Shown one piece after another: positions 1 through 8,510 of a stretch of 64,000 nucleotides of DNA (position 1 is its first letter; the number at the start of each line of letters is the position of its first letter). Origin of the DNA: Flavobacterium sp. IMCC34852 (GTDB taxonomy: Bacteria; Bacteroidota; Bacteroidia; Flavobacteriales; Flavobacteriaceae); the NCBI RefSeq assembly GCF_030643905.1, contig NZ_CP121446.1, forward strand, positions 2,046,001 through 2,110,000, in the 5' to 3' direction. A program made the translations under genes and the position numbers. The notes under the pieces are model-generated. The model was not told the origin of the DNA and did no database searches. It saw only the letters and a list, made by a program, of their open reading frames with translations.

Positions 1-225
1 CCGCAAGACACCCGAATTTATCTTTACGCCGGAGGCGATGAAAGTGCCACCATGATTGATCACGTCAAGAACTTTAAAAAACGATTATTAAAAAAAGAAG
101 GGTTCGCCGATAAGATGAAAGTACGCCTAAGCATCAATATGGAAGGCAAGCACAACGAAAGATATTGGAGTGACGAATTCCCTAAAGCGATTGAATGGCT
201 TTATTTCAGTACTAAAGAAGAATAA
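1..225 (+). CDS. Alpha/beta-hydrolase (esterase), C-terminal fragment
   Basis: This is the last 74 codons of a gene that enters from outside the window; the frame is open from base 1 to the TAA at 223-225. The tail has Gly-Lys-His-Asn-Glu followed by Tyr-Trp and then an Ala-Ile-Glu-Trp-Leu-Tyr helix. That matches the end of predicted alpha/beta hydrolases of the COG2819 esterase type, in which this histidine completes the Ser-Asp-His triad. Eight bases separate it from the M17 peptidase start, so the two are probably co-transcribed. The nucleophile serine lies outside the window, so activity cannot be judged. A second esterase stands at the far end of the same cluster (7772-8485). Confidence 0.7.
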   Translation, partial: PQDTRIYLYAGGDESATMIDHVKNFKKRLLKKEGFADKMKVRLSINMEGKHNERYWSDEFPKAIEWLYFSTKEE

Positions 226-232
226 ATTAATT

Positions 233-1654
233 ATGAAGACAAAACAAATAAAAACCCTTGACGCATTTATCGGAACCATCTTAATTCCGGTATACGAAAC
301 GAATGCTAAAAGTATTGTTCCGATTGAATACCATGGCGTCACTGTTTCGTCCAAAGTGTTTTACGGCAAAAAAGACACCCATTATTTGGTAGACAAATAC
401 GATTGTACTCATATTTTTATCGGCTTGGGAAAAGAGATTGATTACAAATCGATTAAAACAATTTTCCGAAGAATCGCTTCCAAGCAAAAGGAAGTTTTTG
501 GTCAAACTGTAGCTCTGGTATTTCCGGATCAATTTAAGGCTGACGAAGTTGAAGCGGCTGTTTCAGGGCTGATTTTAGGTACTTATGATTTAGGTCATTA
601 CAAGAAAAACGAAGCGCATCCTTTTGCCAACGAAAATTTTGAATTGAAATACATTGCAAAAGGCGAGATTGAAGAAGCAATCAATAAAGGAATCAAGATA
701 GCCAATGCTCAATTGGAAACCTTCAACTTAGTTGATTTACCGCCTAACAAAGTCAACCCGAAATACTTAGCCGATTGGGCAACCCAAGCCGGTAAAAAAT
801 ACGGTTTCGATGTAACTGTTTTCGGGAAAGAAAAATCGACAGAAATAGGTTTACATTCTTTTCTTTCTGTTGGGAAAGGCAGTGCCAATGAACCGCAATT
901 CATCATTATGGATTACAAACCCGAGAAAGCCAAAAAGCACATCGGTTTGGTAGGCAAAGGAATTACATTCGACACCGGAGGATTAAATATCAAAACAGCC
1001 GGAATGGTACAAATGAAATGTGATATGGCCGGAGCTGCAGCGGTTTTGGGTGCCATGCAATTGGTTTCCGATTTGCAATTGCCTTATCGCGTTACTGCGA
1101 TTGTACCTGCGTGTGAGAATTCAGTCGATGCGCACTCTTTTATGCCTAGTGATGTTATTCAAAGTTATGCCGGACATTCTATAGAAATCATTGATACCGA
1201 TGCCGAAGGTCGATTGATACTGGTGGATGGCTTATCGTATTTAATTAAAAATTACCAACCCGAAACCGTAATCGATTTGGCCACCTTAACCGGAAGTGTC
1301 GTAGGAACTCTGGGCTACGAATGCGCCGGATTGTTTACCAACAATCAAGAGTTGTCCCAAAAACTACAACAATCAGGCGATGCAATAGGGGAACGTTTGT
1401 GGCAGTTACCGCTTTGGGATGCTTACAAGTCAGATATCGACAGTGAAATTGCCGATGTAAAAAACTATTCCGGAAAACCGGTAGCCGGTGCAATCTCTGC
1501 AGCTAAGTTTTTAGAATATTTTACCGAAGACCATAAATCGTGGGCACATTTGGATATTGCAGGCGTAGCTTTTGGCGATAGCGAGTTTGCCAAAACCAAG
1601 CATGCAACGGCATATGGCGTGCATTTAATCACTAAATTTATTGAAAATCTATAG
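233..1654 (+). CDS. M17 family leucyl aminopeptidase
   Basis: A 473-residue cytosolic metallopeptidase that removes N-terminal residues from peptides using two metal ions. The metal and catalytic signature is visible: GKGITFDTGG (Lys242, Asp247), LNIK (Lys254), KCDMAG (Asp264) and DTDAEGR (Asp323, Glu325), all in the C-terminal half; the N-terminal third is the divergent M17 cap domain. I chose the ATG at 233 because the upstream extension to 170 lies within the preceding gene. It sits among amide-forming ligases, which suggests a role in trimming or recycling a peptide product rather than only general turnover; that is inference. The stop is 3 bp before the next start. Confidence 0.92.
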   Translation: MKTKQIKTLDAFIGTILIPVYETNAKSIVPIEYHGVTVSSKVFYGKKDTHYLVDKYDCTHIFIGLGKEIDYKSIKTIFRRIASKQKEVFGQTVALVFPDQFKADEVEAAVSGLILGTYDLGHYKKNEAHPFANENFELKYIAKGEIEEAINKGIKIANAQLETFNLVDLPPNKVNPKYLADWATQAGKKYGFDVTVFGKEKSTEIGLHSFLSVGKGSANEPQFIIMDYKPEKAKKHIGLVGKGITFDTGGLNIKTAGMVQMKCDMAGAAAVLGAMQLVSDLQLPYRVTAIVPACENSVDAHSFMPSDVIQSYAGHSIEIIDTDAEGRLILVDGLSYLIKNYQPETVIDLATLTGSVVGTLGYECAGLFTNNQELSQKLQQSGDAIGERLWQLPLWDAYKSDIDSEIADVKNYSGKPVAGAISAAKFLEYFTEDHKSWAHLDIAGVAFGDSEFAKTKHATAYGVHLITKFIENL

Positions 1655-1657
1655 CGT

Positions 1658-2875
1658 ATGGAAAATCCAATCAAGAATTTCATCTGTATTTCTAATTATT
1701 TCAAAGGAAATGATTTCTTAATCAATTTAAAGAAACAAGGCAATAAAGTTTATTTAGTGACTTCGGAAAAGTTACGCGACAAACCTTGGGCGTTTGATTA
1801 TATAGACGAAATCTATTTTATGCCCGGACAAGATGTAGATTGGAATTTAGAAGAGTTGTTAGCCGGTGTAGCGAGTTTAATGCGAGAGAGAAAAATTGAC
1901 AGCATCGTTGCCCTGGATGATTTTGATGTTGAAAAAGCGGCTTACTTAAGAGAAAATCTAAGGATTTCAGGAATGGGACAAACCACCGGCAGGTATTTCC
2001 GAGACAAGTTGGCCATGAGAATGAGAGCCAAAGATGCCGGCATTCCGATTCCTGCTTTTAGTCCGCTATTCAATGATGAAGAAATCAACGAATTTGCTGA
2101 TACCATTTCACCACCATGGGTTTTAAAACCACGTTCGGAAGCTTCGGCTTCGGGAATTATGAAAGTCCATTCCAAAGAAGAACTTTGGGAAAAAATACAC
2201 GGCTTGGAAGACAATCGAATAAAATATTTAGTAGAACAATTCAAACCCGGTGCGGTTTACCACTGTGACGGATTGAATTGGCACGGTAAAACGTTGTTTT
2301 CTATCACGTCTCAGTACTTGGCCACACCTATGGAAATCTCTCAAGGCGGCGGTATTTTCAGAAGTGCCAATATTCCTTATGATTCTAAAGATGATAAAGA
2401 AATAAAAAAGCAAAACGAACAAGTTTTGAAAGCTTTTGGTATGCAGCATGGCGCCAATCATACTGAGTTTATCAAATGCAATGATGATGGTAAAATTTAC
2501 TTTTTGGAGACAGCATCACGGGTTGGCGGCGCGCATTTAGCTGAAATGGTTGATGCGGCTTGCGGTGTAAATCTTTGGGCTGAATGGGCCAAAATTGAAG
2601 ATGCTCTGGTCAAAGGCAAAGAATACAAACTGCCAACCATCAAGAAAGAGTATGCCGGAATTGTGCTGACTTTATCCAAATTTGAACATCCTGATTTATC
2701 CGGTTTTGATGATGGCGAAGTTTGCTTCCGAGTGCCTTTAGAATACCATGCCGGATTGGTAGTAAAAAGCGATAAACATGCACGGGTAAGACAATTGCTG
2801 GATGATTACGCTGAAAGATTGATTAGAGATTTTGCTACAGTAGCCCAACAAGAAGCGGTTAAGAAATTGCATTAA
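1658..2875 (+). CDS. ATP-grasp domain carboxylate-amine ligase-like protein
   Basis: A 405-residue protein with ATP-grasp landmarks: Lys157 in WVLKPRSEASASG, which combines the nucleotide-binding lysine with a Gly/Ser/Ala-rich loop; Glu193 in the hinge LVEQF; and the acidic metal site ahead of FLETASRVGG (Glu270, Glu284, with the Arg288 region). The order is pre-ATP-grasp Rossmann-like domain (about 1-110), ATP-grasp (110-310), then a C-terminal domain (about 330-405). Family members activate a carboxylate as acyl-phosphate and join it to an amine. The protein resembles the carbamoyl-phosphate/L-amino-acid ligase branch; the substrate is unknown. It follows the M17 peptidase by 3 bp, so the genes form an operon. 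Confidence 0.85.
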   Translation: MENPIKNFICISNYFKGNDFLINLKKQGNKVYLVTSEKLRDKPWAFDYIDEIYFMPGQDVDWNLEELLAGVASLMRERKIDSIVALDDFDVEKAAYLRENLRISGMGQTTGRYFRDKLAMRMRAKDAGIPIPAFSPLFNDEEINEFADTISPPWVLKPRSEASASGIMKVHSKEELWEKIHGLEDNRIKYLVEQFKPGAVYHCDGLNWHGKTLFSITSQYLATPMEISQGGGIFRSANIPYDSKDDKEIKKQNEQVLKAFGMQHGANHTEFIKCNDDGKIYFLETASRVGGAHLAEMVDAACGVNLWAEWAKIEDALVKGKEYKLPTIKKEYAGIVLTLSKFEHPDLSGFDDGEVCFRVPLEYHAGLVVKSDKHARVRQLLDDYAERLIRDFATVAQQEAVKKLH

Positions 2876-2885
2876 AATTCTAACC

Positions 2886-2913
2886 ACGAATACACTAAAA
2901 TTGTTGTATTCGT
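2886..2913. repeat. 9-bp inverted repeat between cluster genes
   Basis: ACGAATACA at 2886-2894 pairs perfectly with TGTATTCGT at 2905-2913 across a 10-base loop. No T-run follows, so it is not a standard intrinsic terminator on either strand. It lies between the ATP-grasp gene and the hypothetical gene at 2929. Confidence 0.5.
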
Positions 2914-2928
2914 CAGTTCGAGTGTTCG

Positions 2929-3519
2929 ATGCAATCGGAATGTATCGAGAACCATTTTAAAACAATATTTGTGGCCAATAAAACCTACACCAAACTCAAT
3001 TTCCACTCTCACACTTTCTGTATTTGGAAAGAAGTGCCTTTTGCTGAAATCAAAGATTTAAAAATCAATTATACCAGTCAATCAGGAAGCCAATACATTT
3101 TTACGGCTGAAGGTTTGTACCGAATTTCCAATCATTGGGGAAGAGTGGCCAATTGTCATTGGCGTTTGATTCCGTTGACCGAATTTAAAAACCAAAATAT
3201 AACCGTTGCTTTTGCGCATTGGACCGATTTTTATTCTAATGATGATACTTCCAAATTGTTTTTTATTAAAGTGAATTGGGAAACAACCGAAGTTAATTTT
3301 TACCATAAAAATACGGCTGAAGCCAACGAAAAAGTAGTATTGCGAAACGCCAAAGAAACCGCCAAAACCATCAGAACCATCAAAGAAGTCTTGACACAAG
3401 AAGATTGGGCAAAGTACTTAAAATATGAGGATTTGGATACTTTGCGAAAGGAAATCGCAAACGAATTAGTGACTACATCCAAGACTTTTTTAGAAGTAAA
3501 GAAAAAATATTTGAGTTAA
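2929..3519 (+). CDS. Hypothetical protein of the amide-ligase cluster
   Basis: A 196-residue soluble protein with no signal peptide or membrane segment. I do not recognise a named domain. It is rich in aromatic residues and His, with a HSHTFCIW segment near residue 26, a HWGR segment around 68, and a helical, charged C-terminus (about 135-196). The start is uncertain: the ATG at 2929 lies in spacer-like DNA and its first residues look non-coding; a GTG at 2971 is an alternative. It converges on the next gene with a four-base TTAA overlap in which each strand reads its stop codon. The location suggests a link with the ligase cluster, but no function can be assigned. Confidence 0.75.
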   Translation: MQSECIENHFKTIFVANKTYTKLNFHSHTFCIWKEVPFAEIKDLKINYTSQSGSQYIFTAEGLYRISNHWGRVANCHWRLIPLTEFKNQNITVAFAHWTDFYSNDDTSKLFFIKVNWETTEVNFYHKNTAEANEKVVLRNAKETAKTIRTIKEVLTQEDWAKYLKYEDLDTLRKEIANELVTTSKTFLEVKKKYLS

Positions 3520-4709
3520 TCTCGCTCAAACATTCCTACGGTTCCGCCAACCCAATCCTTGTCTTTATTGAATTTCACGCCTATCATTTCACCTCGACTT
3601 AATCGAACCAAATTGGTCACCAGAGTAGGAGAAGGTGCGTCTTTTTTCCAAACGGCAAGCAAACGAACTTCCGCTTTTACTTTGCCGTCTGGCGATTGTA
3701 TGATGGGTTTGTAATTGACTTTTTTCTGAAGGATATACAAGTCTTTTTCTTTCACCGCTTCAATATCTTCACGCTTTACATGGAAAATCACACCGCTGCC
3801 TGAGAAAGAAAACAATGGTTTCAAAACATAATTTTCCAAATCGGTTGGGATTTCTTTTAAGTCAGACAGCAAAGTGGTTTCTATAAAATATTTTCCTTTC
3901 AAGTATGGCAAAATAAACTTACTGATTCTGAAAAACCAATTCGGATGGCCGGCCCATTCTACGTCGTATGCTTTTGAAAAATCAAAATTCAACTGCAAGT
4001 CGGTTCGCAAATCCAATTCGTCAAAAATCACGCGATTGTAAATTCGTTTCACTTGAATATCATTGCCTGTATTATTCTTGTAAAAAAGTTGGTTGTCTTT
4101 TTCAAACAAATCGGTTACGCAAACTACAGGAATGCCCAGATCGCTTTGACAATAATAAAAATCAATCTTGGTATTTTGCTTTTCGGGCTCAATTTCAAGA
4201 AGAATTACATTCTCTTTTGGCAAATCGTTACAAATAACATTCTCAATCAATTTCAAATAACTTTCGTGATTCAAACCGCTTAGAAACGGTGTCAATTCAG
4301 ATAGGAAAGGGTAGTGGTTGACAAATTTTTGGGACAAATGACTCTGAAAATTAAATAACGATGGAAAGCCTTGCACTTCAATCAGCTTGGGAACAATTTC
4401 GCCGTCTTCTTCACAGATACCAAAATCAATCGCCAGAAAAGTTGTGTGATCATCTTCATTCGGTACTTTTCGATTTAAATCTAAAGCTTTGTTTGTAAGC
4501 GATTTAAAATCGTCCTTTTGAATGAAATGAATAACTTCTTGACAACCTTCTAACAACTGAGCTTTTAACTCATTCGAAATAAAAAAAGGAGTTTCACCAA
4601 TTCGGAACGTTACCTTATAATCGAAATCTGAATTGATATCGTCTTGCATGGCGTCGTATTTGGCCACGGTAAAGTTGTCGTTGAAAAGTTGGCGGTATTT
4701 TGGATTCAT
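3516..4709 (-). CDS. ATP-grasp-like protein, apparently circularly permuted
   Basis: A 397-residue protein. Near the middle it has PKLIEVQGFPSLFNFQ (about 107-122), like the metal-binding acidic strand of ATP-grasp enzymes. Further on are KRIYNRVIFDEL (about 221-232) and YVLKPLFSFSGSGVIF (about 294-309), like the ATP lysine (Lys297) and Gly/Ser loop, then YILQKKV and EVRLLAVW. An acidic strand before the nucleotide loop is the order expected of permuted ATP-grasp proteins such as the glutathionylspermidine-synthase type. It is the last gene of the minus-strand operon, 9 bp after the amidotransferase. Likely an amide ligase; substrate unknown, and the fold call is a motif-level inference. Confidence 0.7.
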   Translation of the reverse strand: MNPKYRQLFNDNFTVAKYDAMQDDINSDFDYKVTFRIGETPFFISNELKAQLLEGCQEVIHFIQKDDFKSLTNKALDLNRKVPNEDDHTTFLAIDFGICEEDGEIVPKLIEVQGFPSLFNFQSHLSQKFVNHYPFLSELTPFLSGLNHESYLKLIENVICNDLPKENVILLEIEPEKQNTKIDFYYCQSDLGIPVVCVTDLFEKDNQLFYKNNTGNDIQVKRIYNRVIFDELDLRTDLQLNFDFSKAYDVEWAGHPNWFFRISKFILPYLKGKYFIETTLLSDLKEIPTDLENYVLKPLFSFSGSGVIFHVKREDIEAVKEKDLYILQKKVNYKPIIQSPDGKVKAEVRLLAVWKKDAPSPTLVTNLVRLSRGEMIGVKFNKDKDWVGGTVGMFERD

Positions 4710-4718
4710 TTTATAAAT

Positions 4719-5543
4719 CTAATTAGAAAGCGATTTTCTGTACTTCATTAAATCATTGATGGCAATGCGCAAGAAATTCGGGATAATGGTTTCGTTGGTT
4801 TTATAAATTTTATCTTCATCCAATAAGTCTTCCAACATGTCTCGAAACTTGGTCTTACCTTTCATGGCAATGATGTGTTCTCGTCTTTCTTTGTTTTTTA
4901 AATTGGCTATAAAGCTCATGGCATCCGCTTCGGGATGGAATTGTAAACCAACAAATTCATCCGAAAAACGAACACCCATAATAGCGCGTTCGTATTCTAC
5001 ATGGGTTCTGATTTTTTCTAAGGCGATAATCATGGCGCCTTTTTTACTGAAAATACTGAGTTTCGGCTGAACCACTTGGTAATCGCGGCTGTCAATGGCA
5101 TAAAATGGATTGTTCAAACCTTCTAAAATGGGATCATTGCTTCCCGCCTCGGTTTTGTGAATGGTCATTACGCCGAAAGAAGTCGCTTTTCTTTTATTAA
5201 TAGTAGCCAAACCAAAGTGATGACAAGCCATTTGAAACGAATGACAAATAAACAACATGTGCTTTTTGACTTTTTGCTCTTTGTTCCAGTTCCACAATGC
5301 ATCTACAAAATCATACCATTTCAAATCCCAACCATCGCCTTCCAGAGGATTTCCCGGTCCGCCGGTAGAGATAAAAATATCATATTTCTGTATATCAGGA
5401 AACTCCGATTTACCTCTGACATCAAAAACCTGAAACGTTGCTATTTGATTAAATCTGTTGATAATATCTACAATACAACGCATTCCTTGGTTAGGTTCGC
5501 CGTTGTACATATCTAGAATCGCTATGCGAATTTGGTGGCTCAT
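4719..5543 (-). CDS. Class I glutamine amidotransferase domain protein
   Basis: A 274-residue GATase1-fold protein. The nucleophile is Cys100 in FICHSFQM, and the His203/Glu205 pair lies in LQFHPEAD, so the triad appears complete. STGGPGNP (about 59-66) is the usual oxyanion-loop region. Such domains release ammonia from glutamine for a partner synthetase; GMP-synthase-like relatives also hydrolyse gamma-glutamyl bonds. There is no fused synthetase, and the neighbouring ligases are plausible partners. About 60 extra C-terminal residues follow the catalytic region. I chose the ATG at 5543 because MSHQIRIAIL begins the conserved first strand; an extension to 5576 is possible. No terminator separates it from its neighbours. 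Confidence 0.85.
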   Translation of the reverse strand: MSHQIRIAILDMYNGEPNQGMRCIVDIINRFNQIATFQVFDVRGKSEFPDIQKYDIFISTGGPGNPLEGDGWDLKWYDFVDALWNWNKEQKVKKHMLFICHSFQMACHHFGLATINKRKATSFGVMTIHKTEAGSNDPILEGLNNPFYAIDSRDYQVVQPKLSIFSKKGAMIIALEKIRTHVEYERAIMGVRFSDEFVGLQFHPEADAMSFIANLKNKERREHIIAMKGKTKFRDMLEDLLDEDKIYKTNETIIPNFLRIAINDLMKYRKSLSN

Positions 5544-5641
5544 TTTTTTACAATTTGGTAATGCAAATTTAAACAAATAGTGGTCAGTGTTCCGTAATTA
5601 GTGTTCAGTTAATAACAATTCAATTAACAAATCTCTTGAAA

Positions 5642-6751
5642 TTACAATCCTCTGGTAAATTCTGACGTAATCATATCCACCACTTTCGTTAAATCCTGAG
5701 TTTGATTAAAAACGGCCAATTGTTTATCGGCTCCGGTGCCTTCATTTAGTATAGTGTGAACATAGTTGATTTCGTCTCGACTGCCTAATTCATCGACAAC
5801 ATCATCGATAAACTCAAGCAATTCAAGGATTAAGCTTTTGGTATTGACTTCTTGTTGCAAACCAAAATCAATCATATTGCCTTCAACGCCGTAACGTGCG
5901 GCACGAAATTTATTTTCTTTAATCAAAGCAATTCTATAGATATTAAAACTGGTGTTGGCCATGGTTAATTTGTACAATTTAGCCACAACCGCCTGAATTA
6001 TAGCTACAATACACATGGCTTCATCAACAGTCAAGCTCATATCGGTGATGCGAAATTCAATGGTATCGTAAAAAGGGTGTAAACGCAAATCCCACCATAT
6101 TTTCTTCGGATTGTCGATGCATTTGGTTTTAACAAGCGTTTCCAAGTAGTTATCATAGGCTTGAACGCTATCGAAATATTCGGGCAAACCGGTTCTGGGA
6201 AACTTATCGAATACTTTAGTTCTGAATGATTTATAACCGGTATTTCGACCTTCCCAGAAAGGTGAATTGGTTGACAATGCAAAAATATGCGGCAAGAAAT
6301 AAGTCGCTTGATTCATTAATTGTAAACCAATTTCACGATTCTCAATTCCGACATGACAATGCATCCCAAAAATCAAATTGGAACGAGCAGCATCTTGCAA
6401 TTCGTTTACAATGTGATGGTATCTTGGATCGTCAGTTATTGGTTGGTCCTGCCAACGTGAAAACGGGTGTGTTCCGGCACCGCCGACTACGAGGTTTTGT
6501 TTGGCTGCCAGCTCTACAATTTTACTGCGCAAGAACTTGATTTCGGCTTTGGCTTCTTTGACGTTTTTGCAAATATTGGTTCCGACTTCCACGACCGATT
6601 GGTGCATTTCGGCTTTTACCTGTTCATTTAAAATAATTTTGGCACCATCAACAATTTTAGACAAATGCGATCGTAAATCACGGGTTTGTGGGTCTATGAT
6701 TTGGTATTCTTCTTCTACGCCTAGGGTAAATACAGGTAATTTCTTCGTCAT
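5642..6751 (-). CDS. Carboxylate-amine ligase, GCS2/YbdK family
   Basis: A 369-residue protein of the glutamate-cysteine-ligase-like family 2. It opens with the diagnostic FTLGVEEEYQIID (8-20), and later shows GGAGTHPFSRW (about 90-100), FGMHCHVGIE, and WWDLRLHPFYDTIEFRITD near residue 215. These are the ATP, metal and substrate segments of the YbdK branch. The family forms an amide between a carboxylate (often the gamma-carboxyl of glutamate) and an amine; the length is normal for the family. It lies between the amidotransferase (98 bp downstream) and an ATP-grasp gene (30 bp upstream), all on the same strand. In this context a gamma-glutamyl or similar amide product is a reasonable inference, but the substrates are unknown. 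Confidence 0.9.
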   Translation of the reverse strand: MTKKLPVFTLGVEEEYQIIDPQTRDLRSHLSKIVDGAKIILNEQVKAEMHQSVVEVGTNICKNVKEAKAEIKFLRSKIVELAAKQNLVVGGAGTHPFSRWQDQPITDDPRYHHIVNELQDAARSNLIFGMHCHVGIENREIGLQLMNQATYFLPHIFALSTNSPFWEGRNTGYKSFRTKVFDKFPRTGLPEYFDSVQAYDNYLETLVKTKCIDNPKKIWWDLRLHPFYDTIEFRITDMSLTVDEAMCIVAIIQAVVAKLYKLTMANTSFNIYRIALIKENKFRAARYGVEGNMIDFGLQQEVNTKSLILELLEFIDDVVDELGSRDEINYVHTILNEGTGADKQLAVFNQTQDLTKVVDMITSEFTRGL

Positions 6752-6781
6752 TATTTCACTTTTAAATTATAAGGAAAGCTA

Positions 6782-7729
6782 TTATTTCTCTGCGGCAGCG
6801 TTTTTAATAAAATCTCCCCAAGTCAGATTGACTTTGCCAGGTTTTTGTTTTTTAGCGAAAGCTATAGCCATTTTGGCCGCTTCTTCAACCACCCATTCAA
6901 AGTTTTCGGCGCCAACCGAAGTATATTCAGCATCAGGAGCCGGATTCCCAAAGTCGATGGCGTACGGAATGCCGTCACGAACCGCAAATTCAACAGTATT
7001 GAAATCATAACCTAAACCTTTGCAAAGGCGAAGCGTGTAATCTTTGATAGTGGCCATTAATTTTTTATCGGTGTTCGGATTTTCGACTACATATCTTAAA
7101 TGGTGTGGATTTCTGGGTTCATAAGGCATGATTCTTACGGCTTTTCCGCCTAAACAATACACGCGATAATAATCTTGGAAAACAATTTCTTCTTGTAAAA
7201 GCATTACCAATTGTCCGGTTTCACGATGTTTTTCAAAGAATTCTTCTTTGTTTTCTAAGCGGTAAACATTTTTCCAACCACCACCGGCATAAGGTTTCAT
7301 GTAAGCCGGAAAACCGATGTAGTCAAAGATTCCTTCCCAATCCATCGGATATTTAAGATTTCTGAACGATTTGGATGTGGTGTCAGTCGGATGTTCGGCA
7401 GAAGGCAGAATAACGGTGTTAGGCAACGGAACGCCGAGGGTATCGGCTAAGCAGTTGTTAAAGAACTTGTCGTCGGCACTCCACCAAAACGGGTTATTAA
7501 TTACGTTGGTTCCGGTTAAAGCGGCATTTTTAAGAAAAGCGCGATAAAAGGGAACATCTTGAGAGATTCTGTCGATGATGACAGCATATTCTCCGCCTTT
7601 ATTTTGGACCACTTTATCTATGGTTACGGCTTCCGCTATAATGCCTTTTTCGTTTTTAGCATTGACTCTTTCAATGAATGCGTAGGGAAAAGTATCTTCC
7701 ATCCCGAATAAAATTCCAATCTTCTTCAT
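6782..7729 (-). CDS. ATP-grasp ligase, RimK/Ddl-like
   Basis: A 315-residue ATP-grasp protein. It has Lys145 in PAYMKPYAGGGWKNV (ATP lysine plus glycine loop), LLQEEIVFQDYYRVY (about 177-191, hinge acid and Arg), and the metal site NTVEFAV...YAIDFGNPAPD (Glu247, Asp259, Asn262). The N-terminal 95 residues form a pre-ATP-grasp domain with an unusual NNPFWWSADDKFF stretch. Known relatives make peptide or amide bonds from acyl-phosphates. It follows the esterase by 42 bp and precedes the GCS2 ligase by 30 bp, so it belongs to the same operon. It is the clearest canonical ATP-grasp of the three in the cluster. Confidence 0.88.
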   Translation of the reverse strand: MKKIGILFGMEDTFPYAFIERVNAKNEKGIIAEAVTIDKVVQNKGGEYAVIIDRISQDVPFYRAFLKNAALTGTNVINNPFWWSADDKFFNNCLADTLGVPLPNTVILPSAEHPTDTTSKSFRNLKYPMDWEGIFDYIGFPAYMKPYAGGGWKNVYRLENKEEFFEKHRETGQLVMLLQEEIVFQDYYRVYCLGGKAVRIMPYEPRNPHHLRYVVENPNTDKKLMATIKDYTLRLCKGLGYDFNTVEFAVRDGIPYAIDFGNPAPDAEYTSVGAENFEWVVEEAAKMAIAFAKKQKPGKVNLTWGDFIKNAAAEK

Positions 7730-7771
7730 AACTCTTGTATTTGTTGTTTTGTCTTAATTGATTTATTGATT

Positions 7772-8485
7772 TTAAAAAAACTTGATTCTGGACAGGTAAT
7801 GCGGAAACATTTCGCGCCAAACCGGCCAATCGTGTTCTCGGTCTTGACGAATGTCTAACCAATGTGGAATGTCTCTTTGGGAAAGGATTTTGCTTAGTTT
7901 TAAATTGGCATCAAAACAAATATCCCAATTGGAAGTTCCTAAAATAATGTCCATATTCCATAATTCACTGTCATTTAAACCATGTAAATAGTCTTCAGGA
8001 CTGTTGTAAAACACATTATCATCCCAATGCCCATCCATAAAACTTTTGATAGAAAAGGCACCGCTAAGCGAAAACATATGGCTAACATAACCGGGATGTT
8101 TGAAAGCAAAGTTGGCGGCATGATATCCACCAAAACTACAACCGGCAACCGCTACTTTACCGGCGTAAGTATTATTCTTAACCCGTTCTACAATTTCGTG
8201 GCAAATCATTTTATCGTACCAAACGTGATTTTGGATGCGATGCACCGGATGGATGTTTTTGTTGTAAAAACTATCTTTATCAATACTGTCCGGGCAAAAA
8301 AATTGGATTAAACCTTGTTCAATATACCAACGAGCACTTTCGATTAAACCTTGGTCTTTATTTTCGTGAAAACTTCCCATAGAAGTAGGGAAGAGGATAA
8401 CCGGATATCCGGCATGTCCGAAAACAAGCATTTGGATTTCACGGCTTAGGTTAGGCGAATACCACTTAAAATATTCCTCTTTCAT
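7772..8485 (-). CDS. Putative esterase, alpha/beta-hydrolase fold
   Basis: A 237-residue protein of the putative-esterase group (esterase D/enterochelin-esterase-like). The nucleophile elbow is GCSFGG with Ser117; Asp188 in SNWDIC and His218 in DREHDWPVW complete a likely Ser-Asp-His triad. There is no signal peptide, so it probably acts in the cytoplasm. I chose the ATG at 8485 over an upstream TTG at 8506 because MKEEYFKWYS begins a recognisable domain edge. It is the first gene of the five-gene minus-strand ligase operon. A 27-bp palindrome overlaps its start codon. It could load, transfer or release an acyl or ester intermediate of the cluster; that is inference. Confidence 0.85.
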   Translation of the reverse strand: MKEEYFKWYSPNLSREIQMLVFGHAGYPVILFPTSMGSFHENKDQGLIESARWYIEQGLIQFFCPDSIDKDSFYNKNIHPVHRIQNHVWYDKMICHEIVERVKNNTYAGKVAVAGCSFGGYHAANFAFKHPGYVSHMFSLSGAFSIKSFMDGHWDDNVFYNSPEDYLHGLNDSELWNMDIILGTSNWDICFDANLKLSKILSQRDIPHWLDIRQDREHDWPVWREMFPHYLSRIKFF

Positions 8486-8510
8486 AATTGTTATTCGTTT
8501 TAACAATTAT
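8484..8510. promoter_or_regulatory. Perfect 10-bp-arm palindrome over the esterase start
   Basis: ATAATTGTTA at 8484-8493 is the exact reverse complement of TAACAATTAT at 8501-8510, with a 7-base centre. It spans the ATG of the first gene of the ligase operon and could be an operator or an RNA hairpin that hides the translation start. Confidence 0.55.
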
